Positions 32,220-43,257 of a DNA stretch of 64,000 nucleotides are shown here, one piece after another. Numbering within the stretch: the first letter of the stretch is position 1; every line of letters begins with the position of its first letter. The notes beneath the pieces were generated by a model. The model saw nothing but the letters and a program-made list of their open reading frames with translations, was not told the origin of the DNA and ran no database searches. Source of the DNA: Incurvaria masculella (Eukaryota; Arthropoda; Insecta; Lepidoptera; Incurvariidae). The stretch spans positions 15,934,001-15,998,000 of the forward strand of contig OX335655.1 of NCBI GenBank assembly GCA_946894095.1, given 5' to 3'. The translations under genes and the position numbers were made by a program.

Positions 32220-32853
32220 ATTAGAAAACTATTCCGACTATTTCCGAATATTAGCGACAAGTGACGAGTGGGACAGATAATATAGAACTGTGTCGATTAA
32301 GTGAGAAAGAAGTATATGCGCGCGGAGAGGCAGTCATTTGTTTGTTTACGTTCGTCATTGTTTTAGTTGTGCAGTTGTAGTGATTATTTTTTCATTTTCA
32401 AAATCACTCGTAGGCATTGACTTATATATTACTTCGTAAGGACCCGGTCAACGCGCACGACTAATGGCACCAGTACGTTGGCCCTAAAATATTCGTTTTA
32501 GGACCAACGCGACTCAGTCGTCTGCGGACCACTGCAGAGTGATGTTGAGTCGTGAAAATGCCTAGTTGCATAGTAAAAGGGTACATAAAATACGATACGA
32601 AAGTTACAAAGACACATGGAATAACGTATCATCGATAAGTAAACTCAGATAATATTTTTTCCTGTTTAACAATTGAATAATTGCATTTTCAATCGATAAT
32701 TTAATTAACTACCAAACTTTATAAGCGGGCAATTGACGCCATGCCGCGCGTCGCACGTGTAGGTGAATTAACCTTGTACGGGCGTCCTTTTTCATTCTGG
32801 TTTACTTTGGAGTGGATATGAGTATGAGTATAATCAAAGAATTTTTTTAATTT

Positions 32854-33395
32854 GATCTATCATGTGACCACTCAATGTAATCGTCCCGACCTGATCTACC
32901 TGCCTGTCATGTCAAAATTTGTTTTCGTTATATCTTGGGAAACACTGGTCGTAGACCCATCATGCGACCACTCAAAGTAAACGTCCCGACCTGATCTACC
33001 TGCCTGTCATGTCAAAATTTATTTTCTTTATATCTTGGGAAACACTGGTCATAAACCCATCATGCGAACACTCAAAGTTAACGTCCCGACCTGATCTACA
33101 TGCCTGTCATATCAAAATTTGTTTTCGTTATATCTTGGGAATAATCTCCCAAGATATAACGAAAACAAATTTTGACATTCCAGATAGTTAGATCAGGTCG
33201 GGGCGTTTATTTTGAGTGGTCGCATGATGGGTCTACGATCAGTGTTTCCCAAAATACAACGAGAACACATTTTGACATGACAGGCAGGTAGATCAGGTCG
33301 GGATCTTTACTTCGAGTGGTCGCATGATGGGTCTACGACCAGTGTTTCCCTAGATATAACGAAAACAAATTTTGACATGACAGGCAGGTAGATTC
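32854..33395. repeat. Inverted array of 100-bp repeats (about 3 direct + 2.5 inverted units)
   Basis: Units containing 'CATGCGACCACTCAAAGTAA', 'CCCGACCTGATCTACCTGCC' and 'TATATCTTGGGAAACACTGG' repeat with an exact 100-base period (32861, 32961, 33061). After a 6-base loop (33141-33146) the same units run in reverse (for example 'CATGATGG' at 33223 and 33323). The arms, about 250 bp each, could fold into one long hairpin. Confidence 0.9.
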
Positions 33396-34372
33396 AGACC
33401 AAGCAGGTACAAGAGAATATTCAAATTGTATTTAACTTGAATACCTTGAAATTACAAAAAAACCTTTTTCATTCATGAAAATTAAAAGAACTTAAAAGTT
33501 TAAATTAAAAAGAAAACATTTAAGGACGCTGGTACAAGGTTACATGGTTAGACCTAATGCAACATGGCGGCGAGTTGTCAACACGACTTTGACACGGCGC
33601 TCACGTAGTTCTTCCGAGTTTGGATAGATGGCGCTACTTTTTGCTTGTATGGAGAAGATTTGTTACAATTCTATATAAGGGCGTATCCTTACCTTTGAAA
33701 TCATTGCTCGTAGGTAACTACTTCCTAATTCTCTTGAAATATGCTTATTGTTTTGATTACCTAAATTACCTATGTTAATTTCCTTAAAACCTGATAATTA
33801 TTTAGTTGGTAAGATTAAAGAATAAAGGTTTTTATTTTCTTTCGAGTAATACGTTATTTTAGTTAACCTCACTATCACAAACAAGCAGTTAATAGCTTTT
33901 TCAGTCATCCGATTTTTTTTTTTTTTTAAACTAGACGGGATCCCGAAAATTCCGGGATCCCGCGGGATTGATATTTCTAATCCCGCGGGATCTCGAATTT
34001 GCAATCTCGAGTCGGGATTGCATTCCCTACTCACATGGTGCCCGACGACTCCCACGGGCTTTTGATTTTTTACAGGGCCTGCGAAAACTATGCCAGCCTG
34101 CTAGGTGTTTCTCCACACTGTGTATGAAGGACCTCAGGTTGTACTTTCGCGAAAATACCTCGGCAGGCAGTTGATTCCTTAGTTTACTGACCCCTAGGTT
34201 ATTTTAGGTAACGTTTGTTTGCGATAGTTAGCTTACGTTAAAAACTCTACATCGAACTGTGACGAATGCTTTTAAGAGAGTCGTAACCCTATAAATTCCC
34301 CATACTACGGTTGATAATGATACATGCTACTTCATTACGTCACCGGCTGATTCGTATTGAAGCAGCATTTCA

Positions 34373-34583
34373 GCAGACCTATTGCTGGAATTCCGTAATC
34401 AGGAATCAGGAATCCTGAGTCAATAAAACTGCTTTTATAGCGGTTTTCAAAGTGATTGTTTGGACGGAAAACCTTGAATAAATTGAAATAGTATGCTCCG
34501 GAATCATTTTGTCAAGAAAATAGGTTTTCTAGACTCAGGATTGCTGATTCCCGATTAAGGAATTCCAGCAATAGGCCAGCTGC
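34373..34583. mobile_element. Palindromic MITE, 'CAGGTCTATTCCTGG' family, copy 2
   Basis: The ends are GCAGACCTATTGCTGGAATT and 'AATTCCAGCAATAGGCCAGC', with inner 'ATCAGGAATCCTGAGT' and 'GACTCAGGATTGCTGATT'. It is diverged from the 6301 copy. Confidence 0.78.
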
Positions 34584-34842
34584 TTGTTTACCGAGTGGAA
34601 ATTCTCTCTTAGTTGGTTTCCGCTTCAAGAGATCGAAGTAGCTTTTCCGTATACGCGGCAGTTCAGAATGGAAAGCACACCTGTCACGCTTCACAAAGCA
34701 GTAAGTAATCATCTTTGACAAAGCGCAGCGCACAGGAATTGCGCTGCGTTCAGCGCCTGTCGGCTGCACTCCGCGCGATATTGCTAATCCCCCATTTAGC
34801 CGTACCTACATATAACTTCACTACACAGCGCGGGCGAGAGCA

Positions 34843-35069
34843 GCAGGCCTATTCTTGAAATTCGGTATACAGGAATCAGGATTCCGGACTCTAGAAAACC
34901 GCTTTAATAGCGGTTTTCAAAGCGATTTTTTCGATGTAAAACCTTGATTAAATTGAAGTACTATCTTTCTTTGGGATCTTTTGGTCAAGAAAATCGCTTT
35001 GAAAACCGCTATAAAAGCGGTTCTCTATACTCAAGATTTCTGATGACGAAATTCCAGGAATAGACCTGC
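34843..35069. mobile_element. Palindromic MITE, 'CAGGTCTATTCCTGG' family, copy 3
   Basis: The ends are GCAGGCCTATTCTTGAAATT and 'AATTCCAGGAATAGACCTGC'. The long inner arms 'AAACCGCTTTAATAGCGG' and 'CCGCTATAAAAGCGGTT' pair. Confidence 0.8.
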
Positions 35070-35072
35070 AGA

Positions 35073-35313
35073 AGGCTATTCTTGGAACTCCGTGCTCAGG
35101 AATAAGGAATATTTTAGACAAAAAAAAACGTTTTTATTACGGTTGCAAAGCGAATTTATCCACGGAAAACATTGAATCACTGAAATACCTTACCAATACG
35201 AAGTAGTTATTCGTATTATCTTTGAACTTGCTCCAGGATCTTTCAACGGCAAGAAAGCTGTTTTCTTGACTGAAAGATCCCTGATTTCTGAGCACGAATT
35301 CCTAGAACAGACC
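35073..35313. mobile_element. Palindromic MITE, 'CAGGTCTATTCCTGG' family, copy 4
   Basis: It starts three bases after copy 3. The ends ('GGCTATTCTTGGAACTCCG', 'GAATTCCTAGAACAGACC') and the inner arms are the most diverged of the four. Confidence 0.7.
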
Positions 35314-35584
35314 AACACTTCCGTATTGAATTCAGCGTTACCGAAAAACGAAATATCAGTTTTCATAAACGATCCGTAAATACATCAGAATAGGTCGGAA
35401 CTTATTTACTGATTCAGTTAGGAATTCTGTATGCAAACTATTTAGAGCAAGAATTGGGCTCCTGGCCCTATTCGCTAGCGTTGAAATAGTTGTATATTTT
35501 TAAACTCACGGTAATCAAGAGGGCATTAAGTATTTTGAACACTAGTAGTTATTTTTGGACAACGATTGGTTTATTTTTTCACAC
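35314..35584. other. Intergenic, nothing recognised
   Basis: Short spacer between the MITE cluster and the next interspersed repeat. Confidence 0.4.
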
Positions 35585-35812
35585 TAATATCATAAATTCT
35601 AACGTAACTTTGTCTGTCGCGTTTTCACGCCTAAATCGATGAACCAATTTTGATGTATTTCGATTTTGTGGCGAAAATTATGCCCGAAGGGGGTGAAAGA
35701 CATAATTACATTTGTATGGGAAACTCATACAATATCCAGGAAATCATTCAGCCCGACATCAGTTCTCAACGATATTGACCTGAGCGGAACCGGGTACCTC
35801 AGCTAGTATTAT
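35585..35812 (+). repeat. Interspersed repeat ending 'GGGTACCTCAGCTAGT', copy 1
   Basis: It shares 'ATATCCAGGAAATCATTCAG', 'CCCGACATCAGT' and 'CCGGGTACCTCAGCTAGT' with about 61556-61765. The closing GGGTACCTCAGCTAG motif is common in lepidopteran repeats. Superfamily unassigned. Confidence 0.65.
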
Positions 35813-36147
35813 CTAAAACCACACATCGATGCACATTAACAGTCTGTCAATTCTAATAATTTAAGTACCGGCACGTACTAAAATTAAATAAGTAAAGACC
35901 AAGAAATCCTACGCAGCAACTTTCTAGGTGGCTATTAATTTAAACTTTTGCTTTCTCCACACTTGAGTTCTTACATTCATAGTTCAAAGAAAGTTTTACC
36001 GGATTAAACAAAACAAAAATATACTAGCTCGTTTCTTGACTGAATTATTCTTTGAATATTTATTATTTGAATATTTATATTATGAATATTATATAAATTA
36101 CATTAATTTCAGAGGGTGAATGTGTAGGCTCAAATGAGCAGCTCGCC

Positions 36148-36172
36148 CATTGAGCTAGGTTAGGTTAGGTTA
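36148..36172. repeat. Short (TTAGG)n-like patch
   Basis: GGTTAGGTTAGGTTAAGA contains two to three telomere-type units; too short to interpret further. Confidence 0.5.
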
Positions 36173-36297
36173 AGAAACTGCTCCAATATTTAAAATTAGG
36201 TATAATTTTGTAAAAATGTTACAAAAAGGTTTGATTTGTCCCTGCTTTTTGTTTAACCTTACAAATATATTGCTTGTATTTATAGCTGTTTGTTTTG

Positions 36298-36523
36298 TAT
36301 GTAACTGGCATGATATTAACCCAAAACACCGCATTCCCAAAGGAATTAGGTGCCATGCCATGAACACGGCTACATTAAACTGGAAGGAAACGATGGAAAA
36401 TGTGTTTATAAAGGGAAGGTCCTGGCATGGCACCAAATTCCTTCGGGTATGTGGTATATTGAGCGAATATCTTAACGGTAGTGGTGTGGTATTAGCTATC
36501 CATGTTGGGCTGCATAAAAAAAA
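36298..36523. mobile_element. Inverted pair of SINE-A tail fragments
   Basis: The left part (36298-36405) reads as SINE-A on minus ('GTAACTGGCATGATATTAAC', 'CCAAAGGAATTAGGTGCCAT', 'GAACACGGCTACATTAAACT'). The right part (36408-36523) reads on plus ('TTATAAAGGGAAGGTCC', 'GGCATGGCACCAAATTCC', 'GGTATTAGCTATCCATG', A-tail). Thus two 5'-truncated copies face each other with tails outward. Confidence 0.75.
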
Positions 36524-36594
36524 GACGCAAGACCCCGCGTCCTGAGCTACGAGCCACTAAAATTATTATTATGCAGGTGATTTTATTAAACAGG

Positions 36595-37125
36595 CTGATT
36601 TTTTCAAGTGTATCCTTATGACAAAATCCAAAAATATAAGAAATATCGAAAAACGCTCAAAGGAGTCATGGGCGATTTTGATAAAAACTTAAACTGCATT
36701 ATTAGATTTTTAAAAAATGATCTTTTCTAGCCGGGAATGATTTCGATAAAAATGATTTCAAAATTTTCGAAGCAATCTCATAAAACTTCCGAAAAGGATT
36801 TTTTTGTTTTACAAAAACAGTATTTTATTGTTTTAGTTGGCTCAACCAAGAAATCAATTATTAAATGAGCCCTTTCATCTAGTTTACCTTTTGACATGAC
36901 TTGTGAAAAGATTTTTTTTTTTAAAGCGACACTCTTGGCTGGTACAATAACACAAGGTTTTTTTCTCAAAATCAACGCGATCAACAAATAACAAAAAAAT
37001 GTTTTTTTCAAAAACGATAACAATAGTACCGTTTTAGTTTTAATCAAAATCGGACTCCTTTGAGTTTTTTTCGATATTTCTTATAGGTTATCGGATTTTG
37101 TCATGAAGGCGTACTTGAATGAAAC
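36595..37125. mobile_element. MITE with about 65-bp inverted ends
   Basis: 'CCTTATGACAAAATCC' and 'AAGAAATATCGAAAAACGC' (left, 36601-36666) pair with 'GATATTTCTTATAGG' and 'CGGATTTTGTCATGAAGG' (right, 37053-37117). The interior is AT-rich with no protein signal. Confidence 0.75.
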
Positions 37126-38195
37126 ACTTTGTATAACTGTTAATTACTTTGCTTATACATACAATACAATTCAATTCCCACGACCAAGATTAGAGTTTGG
37201 TGGGTCTTTAAGATTCTTCTTTACTTAATATTGTGCATGAGCTGACCTTTCCGGTCCATACCATGAGGCGACATACCACGTAGCGCCGATGTAGACTATA
37301 AATGAGATATGTGGGTATGCTAGACAAAAAATTGTATGAAAATAATAAGGGCGCTCTTTCCACAAATATGGCCACACTGTATACTGCGACTGAACGGGTT
37401 TGATAGCTTTATTTATTTTAGATTCTCATATTTTAGTTTCATTGAATAAAAGTAAAATAAGAGCATTTTTCGTTAGTATCATTTAGGAAATTTTGGTTTC
37501 ATTTTGCAGAAATAAATTAATGACCTAAATCTAATACCTACTTTAACCAGAAATAACTTTAAAAATCTAGTACAAAATATTATATAACACCATATCATAA
37601 ATATACCACCCTAAAAAATATTTTTATACATATATTAACTATTATTTTATTATTAAGGACATGTTAAGTCTAGACATCGTTTTATTATTATATCAACCAC
37701 TGTTACTGAACGCAAATAGACTTCCTGTAAAACGGGCAGAAGCCTTGTCTAGGAGCTACAAATGGACATAAAAGCTGACAGCGCAACCACAAGTCTTATA
37801 CCATTGTTTTCAAAACTCACTGAAATGCTGTACAATCTCAATACGTAATATTTCTAAATAAATAAGTAAAATTATGACACAGGTCCTTTACTTTTGACCT
37901 ACTCGAGTTTAAAGCATACCTTTTCATAGAAAAAACTCAATAAAATAGCGCTGGCAGCTAACAATAATTGATGTCGGCCGGCGTAATATACAAAGCTAAT
38001 ATACAAAAATAATATACTTATAGTTGTACGTACCTCTTACCCGCTTGACAGCGAAATTCTGGTGTTGCATCAAGCAAATATTTTAGTTTCACCTGTTACC
38101 GGGTCAGACTCTTTTTTGCCAAGGTGTACTCACCCAAAAACCATCCACCGTTGTGCAATTCTAGAATAATTAAACCAAGGTTTTCATGGAGACTT
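37126..38195. other. AT-rich intergenic, nothing recognised
   Basis: No coding frame or repeat family is seen. Confidence 0.4.
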
Positions 38196-38278
38196 CCAAT
38201 ATGATATCCCACCTAATTCCTTCTGAAAGGCCATGTGTGGCTTTTATGTGCCTAATATCATGGCGGTGGGTGTGCTTC
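38196..38278 (+). mobile_element. SINE-A tail fragment, plus strand
   Basis: 'CCACCTAATTCCTTCTG' and 'GCCTAATATCATGGCGGTGG' are the distal body of SINE-A. It is too short to say more. Confidence 0.5.
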
Positions 38279-38443
38279 CAAACCATGTGCGGTTGCATTA
38301 AAATATATATATATCGAATAAATGTTTTGCCACATAAAAAATACACATGGACTCTATCTTTGTGTATTTGTAAGCCGCGAAATGTGCTTGGGCGTGGCTT
38401 ATCCTTTCACTAGCTAGGTCGTGAAGGACGATGTTACGGCATG

Positions 38444-38553
38444 AGTCATGTAACTCTAGGCACACGCTATATACTGTGTGCTGTGTGGGTCCCGGCAGAG
38501 TCATGTAACTCTAGGCACACGCTATAATACTGTGTGCTGTGTGGGTTGCGGCA
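38444..38553 (+). repeat. Recent tandem duplication, about 57-bp unit
   Basis: AGTCATGTAACTCTAGGCAC followed by 'ACGCTATA..ACTGTGTGCT' and GTGTGGG is present twice in direct contact with only two or three differences. Confidence 0.85.
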
Positions 38554-39183
38554 CTTAAAAGGAATACAAATTATCTCAACTCAATTAATTCTTCCCGTGC
38601 ATGTGGTTAGGGGTTTTTATGTAACCTTTTTTTAAGTAATATCGGAAAGCAATATAAGGAAGGTCCTAGCATTACCTACAATTACATTCTTTCATTATTT
38701 TTTCCATATGGTGACTTTGTATAACATAAATTTAATGTTATGTTAGGAAACATTCACACAATCACCCTCGCACCCACTCTCAAACTCACAAATTCACCCT
38801 CAAACCTCTTTGACACACATGAACACACCCTCTCACACTCTCATAAGACAATACACCTACACAAATAAATCCTACCGACATGGTAATACTGTGTATTACC
38901 TTATTATTCGTGGGAATTTCAGTTTTAGTTTTTTGTTAACTCTTGCTAATTTTTGTTAATTGTGTGTTCATTTTTGTTAATTTAACTTTAAACTTAACTT
39001 TTTGATAAATTTCTTTAATTTATAATTTATAAAATATTTTCATTTTGTCACTATCTGGACTATTTTTTTGTTTTATATAGAGAAATCTATTATTGGCTTT
39101 ATTTTTAGTTTAATTTGTATGTACAACTTTTACTTTTATGCTGTTGATTTCTTCAATAAAATAAAATAAAAATAAATAAATAA
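38554..39183. other. AT-rich intergenic with CAC/CTC-rich low-complexity patch
   Basis: Bases about 38755-38860 are rich in CACAC/CTCACACTCTC. No gene is seen. Confidence 0.45.
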
Positions 39184-39270
39184 AATGGCACCTAGTTTCC
39201 ATGTGGTGTGTTAGGCTAATATCTAACGGTCTGGATGGTATTAGCCACCCATGTCCAGTTACATAAAAAA
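39184..39270 (+). mobile_element. SINE-A tail fragment with A-tail, plus strand
   Basis: 'GGCACCTAGTTTCCATGTGG', 'GGCTAATATCTAACGG' and 'GGTATTAGCCACCCATGTCC' followed by CATAAAAAA. Its wording (CCATGTGGTG) matches the 49083 fragment, so these two form a subfamily. Confidence 0.65.
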
Positions 39271-41577
39271 TGGCAATTTTTAAGTTGTATTTCAAATGTC
39301 TGTTGAAGTTGCATTTATATTACCCGGGTTTAGAGTTGAAACGTGTTTTGAGATTATGCCTCAAAAAGTAAAACATGTCCAATTTTCTGCATTAACAGAG
39401 TTGTTTATGCTGATAAAAATATATTCTTTGCTAGTTTGTGACGAACTTTTATTTACTTTTAACACGAGATATTGTATGAATTTATAGGAAAATATCCATT
39501 TGCAATGAAACATATAATCGGAAGTTGCTACCAATGGTCTAAGTAAAGTTGGTTGAGTTATTTTGTAAACGCTGTTTTTGATACGCGGTATAGTAGAGTG
39601 ATTTACTTGTTTATTTTCAATGTTATTTTTATTCTATTTTATAGTATTGTCACCTTGTGCCGTATGTTAAACAATAAATCAATCATTCCTGTTCAATGAA
39701 CGGCTAGGCTTAAAATCAGCGCCACTGCGTTATGAATTCCATATTACAGTGACATATTGGTGTGGCCAAGGAGAGGAGGATAGAGGACGCACCTGGTTCG
39801 ATCATGCGCTGGCGACTGTAGGTATCGCCTCCTCGCTTACCCTGGTTTCCATTTACGAGTATGGAGGGCGCAGACTTGCTCCGGCGACGCACGCAGCTGT
39901 GTGGGTCCAGGCCTGGACGTGCGGTCGGCGCGATGGTCTGGATGCCTTTCCTTTTTATGACTTTCCTGTTATTCTGCACTGCACTTGCACTGTTGCACGC
40001 GCGAACCTTCTGCTATGCTTTCGACCGGTATAGGCGTATCCAGGAGTTCACAATGGCACTGACGCGGGTGTAAAGAGTTGCGGCGCGCACAAGTTGTTGT
40101 CGGTGCTAATTCGTGAAATGAAGTGAAGTTTTGGAGGGAAATGGTATGGATAAAATAAAATTAATTGCAGGGTAGTTGAAGAAAAATTCTGTCAATTGGC
40201 GCGAAAATTCAAATGTCTACCTGATAAACAATTTTACTTGTCCGTGTTTGGATCATAGACCTAGCATGCGCGCGCATGGTTTGGATTGACCACATATGCT
40301 GAGCCTAGAACCGATTTACCTGTTATTCTATATATGTATAGGTACTGACCTTTACTTCTAAGCTTTTAAATATAAAGTTGTCCTGTTAATTTTATAGTAA
40401 GTTATTTCCATAGATTAAGTCAACCGCCTTGTCATGTTAATTCTTTTTTTAATTGCTTTACCTGATTGCTCACGGTGTACAGGGGAGCTGATAGGGAAAG
40501 TTAGCGAGATGAAGTTGGACCGCGAAGTTATCCGCGGCGCCTGCAATCGAACTTCCCGCCTCGGGCGGGCTTGTATCGAGTTGTGGCAAGTCGACTTTTG
40601 GGCAAAAGTGTCTTCATGCAAAGTTGTGCAGACTTTGTTCCAATGGATTTACCCGTTCGCTTCTGCCTTTTCGATAATCCAGTTTCTGATACCTACTTGT
40701 GCTAGGTAAACTGTTGCAGGATAAATATATATATAATATCTAAATATATAATAATAAGGCTGTGTTGTTTAAAATGAGTTAAATTATGTACAAGGTTATT
40801 TATAACGTACATCTAGGAAAAATGGGTCTTTTCATACATCCAAGAGAAATAAAATACTTTAAAGTGCTAATACAATCAAACAATTTGCAATCAACTTATC
40901 AAACTGATGTATTCAATGAAGGATCTCAATGTTTCATCTTACCTTGCTGCATTTTTGACTTATGGAAAGGGTTTAAGCATTCTAATTGCATTAAATATTG
41001 CCGGCAGTTTTTTACCTATTCTATCTTAGGTCAAACTTCCCGAAGGAGATTACTTATCATTACTAACTTTTCGAGTGCCCTATTGATATTTAGAGAATCT
41101 AAGAATCAAATACACAGCCATGTCGAGTTATCTTCGGGGCGGATTTTATTTCATTTTTACGACATCACATCGAAGCTACAGCCTTATTAACATTTTAATT
41201 TTAACGCGAATTCAATACATCGTAACCGCTAGGCTTGCAAACGGTGGACTCTCGATTTCTTTTAACTATCAGGTTTAATCAAAACTAGTTTAATAAATGA
41301 ATTCAGTCGTATTCATCTGCTGTGTTACTTCGAGCCGCTTTGCAATCGCAAAGCAATTTGGTTAATGGAACCACGGAATGGGACGCAAGAAACGTTCATC
41401 AAAGTAAACACGACGCACATGGTCGCACACGAACTGAGTTAAGTTAATTTGGCAGCTGTCAAAACGTTTGGAACTCATCAAAGAGAGCAAAGCGTACTTT
41501 GGAAACATATACATTTTTAATAACTCGCAATAAATCGTGTGTTAAGCGAAGCTTGGATGCAATTTTCATTCGTACAC
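39271..41577. other. Intergenic, no gene recognised
   Basis: GC-richer patches at about 39770-40080 and 40480-40600 (with the palindrome TCCCGCCTCGGGCGGG) have no frame I can defend. An open frame at 40786-41190 (134 codons) is AT-rich and lacks any motif. Confidence 0.4.
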
Positions 41578-41581
41578 TTAA

Positions 41582-42119
41582 GGTGGGCCTTCCCGCTCAA
41601 CTCCCCATACAAACGTGAAAAGAAGATCACGCCTATATTTCTTCTCAGAGATCCAAAGTTTTGCTCAAAATAGCTTTATTTGATCGAACTAGATGTCTGA
41701 TGACCGTTAGCATTGCATAATTGTGTTTGGTTTCTAAAAGTTCCGAAAGTTCGAATTTTTCGCGGGTTTTATACAATAACTTTGGAGGTGGATTACTCAG
41801 CGATAAAATTTATACATTTCAAAAAGATCAGTAATCAGAAATAGCTTTTTAATGAACATTTATAATAAATTTAGTATTTGTTAGATTTTTGACTACAGTG
41901 GTCGTGGTTTACTTTTGGCTAAAAGTCGTTTTGTAATTACAGTTTTCGTAAATCTTACCAAATCAAACACTATGCGCATTGCGGCATTATCTGCTTTGTG
42001 GACATGTTGCATCCTCCTCATCACGGAGCCTGTCTTTTTCTTTGAAACAAAGAAGGTCCCAGAGCGCAATAGCACGGTTTGTGCCCGCGAATGAGTTAGT
42101 CCCGCCGGGAAGGGCCACT
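41582..42119 (-). mobile_element. TTAA-flanked MITE (copy 2, 538 bp)
   Basis: The ends are GGTGGGCCTTCCCG and CGGGAAGGGCCACT, flanked by TTAA (41578-41581, 42120-42123). The body is the reverse orientation of copy 1. The terminal CCTTCC / GGAAGG in place of CAACC / GGTTG changed together at both ends. Confidence 0.85.
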
Positions 42120-42123
42120 TTAA

Positions 42124-43257
42124 GAATAACTTCTAACGTCATTGCTGCACATCAAATATTAAAAGTTGATCTATTTTTATTATAATGTCTGTTAACACTC
42201 GCCGTGTGAACACATTCCGGTGTGAAAAATCGGATTTCGCCGACTTGTTTTGGGCGCAGCTGCGCGGGTGTCTTCAGGACATTGGTTGTCCTGGAGCCAC
42301 GTTCAACAGCTCGGCCTGTCAAACGTCAACTGACGGCCGTAGTCTGTGAAGATTTTATCGGTGGGTAGGCTGCGACACGCCGGCGAATGAGGGTAGTACG
42401 CAATGTTGGTGCACCATAGACAAATACGGCTGCGTGCACGTATAACTAACTAAATCAATTTCCACGGCTGGTGTTCCTGTATGTTGTATTTTATGATGCG
42501 CCAGTAGCGGAGTACAGGCTAACGAAAGCTTCATATTGTCGTCCCTGAGAGTTCTATCGATTCACGGGCCAGACGCAGCATATGGTATTTATCAATCGCT
42601 AATGTTTTAATCTGGTAGAAACAAATCCAGTGATTGCTTGCACTGTCACGAACATGTTCACATATTTCCGAATTATGCCGCTCGAAAGTACTTCCTGGGT
42701 CGGTACCCTACCCCTCCAGCGCCGTCCTGCATAGCCATTTTATTGCAACGCCCATCTCACACACATGTACATCACTCCTCTAGTAAATTTAATTTCACTT
42801 CATTTAATTTCTCTTGTTATTCAATAGGTAGGCCTGCTAGCTAGGCTTTATCCTCGACATGGCGCCCGAAGTTCAGGTCATGCGTTAGATCGACACTGAT
42901 AATTCCAATGTGTTCGTCAAAACGCAGGGTTTGTACCCTGTCTAAATTCAGTAAGTATGCTCTCGGCCGTAAGAATGATGAGAAGAAGTGATATGCGGCC
43001 GTTGCTCGCTACTCCTCAATATGGACAAAATGTGCATATAACCGTATTGGAAGCCACGCGTCGTATACCACACAGTCCACACATCGCCGTCGCGCCGCGC
43101 GAATGTGCTCACGAAATACGTTCTCCAAGTCAGTTCCCAACAATCCAATACGCCTGCGACTATTTTTGCATGTGTCATGCACGTTAAAGTTGGTTCTGTA
43201 GATTAAGAACATTGAAGATTCGTTCTAGCGCACTAGGTGGCACATCTCCTACCTTTT
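42124..43257. other. Intergenic, mixed composition
   Basis: No gene is recognised. Bases about 43137-43253 share blocks with about 63145-63258 ('CTGCGACTAT', then 'GCACTAGGTGGCACATCTCC' against 'GCACTAGATGGTATATCTCC'), a two-copy repeat of unknown type. Confidence 0.4.

Larger units (their letters stand above)
32004..34029. mobile_element. Non-autonomous hAT element, 2026 bp
   Basis: The element begins TAGGGAATGCAATCCCGA and ends with the exact complement, and is bordered by an 8-bp direct repeat CTCACATG (31996-32003 and 34030-34037). An 8-bp duplication and a TAGGG-type end are hallmarks of the hAT superfamily. TCCCGCGGGAT recurs at both ends (near 32033, 33955 and 33983), as expected for subterminal transposase-binding sites. 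There is no transposase frame, so it depends on a source elsewhere. Confidence 0.9.
31966..34190 (-). pseudogene. CR1-like LINE 3' end, minus strand, split by a hAT element
   Basis: On plus, the A-tail (T-run) and 'TTATGTTAACCGCGGCATTT', 'GGCGTACGCCAGAC' lie left of the hAT insertion. The sequence resumes at 34038 with 'GTGCCCGACGACTCCCACGG', 'CTGCGAAAACTATGCC' and 'ACCTCGGCAGGCAGTTG'. This is the same order as the uninterrupted minus-strand copy at 61350-61540. The peptide remnants are too decayed to be functional. Confidence 0.75.

Noticed and set aside
32854..33395. Regularly spaced repeats suggestive of a CRISPR array
   Set aside because: The units are 100 bp with no unique spacers, half are inverted, and they sit inside a hAT element in animal DNA.
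40786..41190. 134-codon frame as a host gene
   Set aside because: Same reasons: no motif, AT-rich codons, no neighbouring exons.
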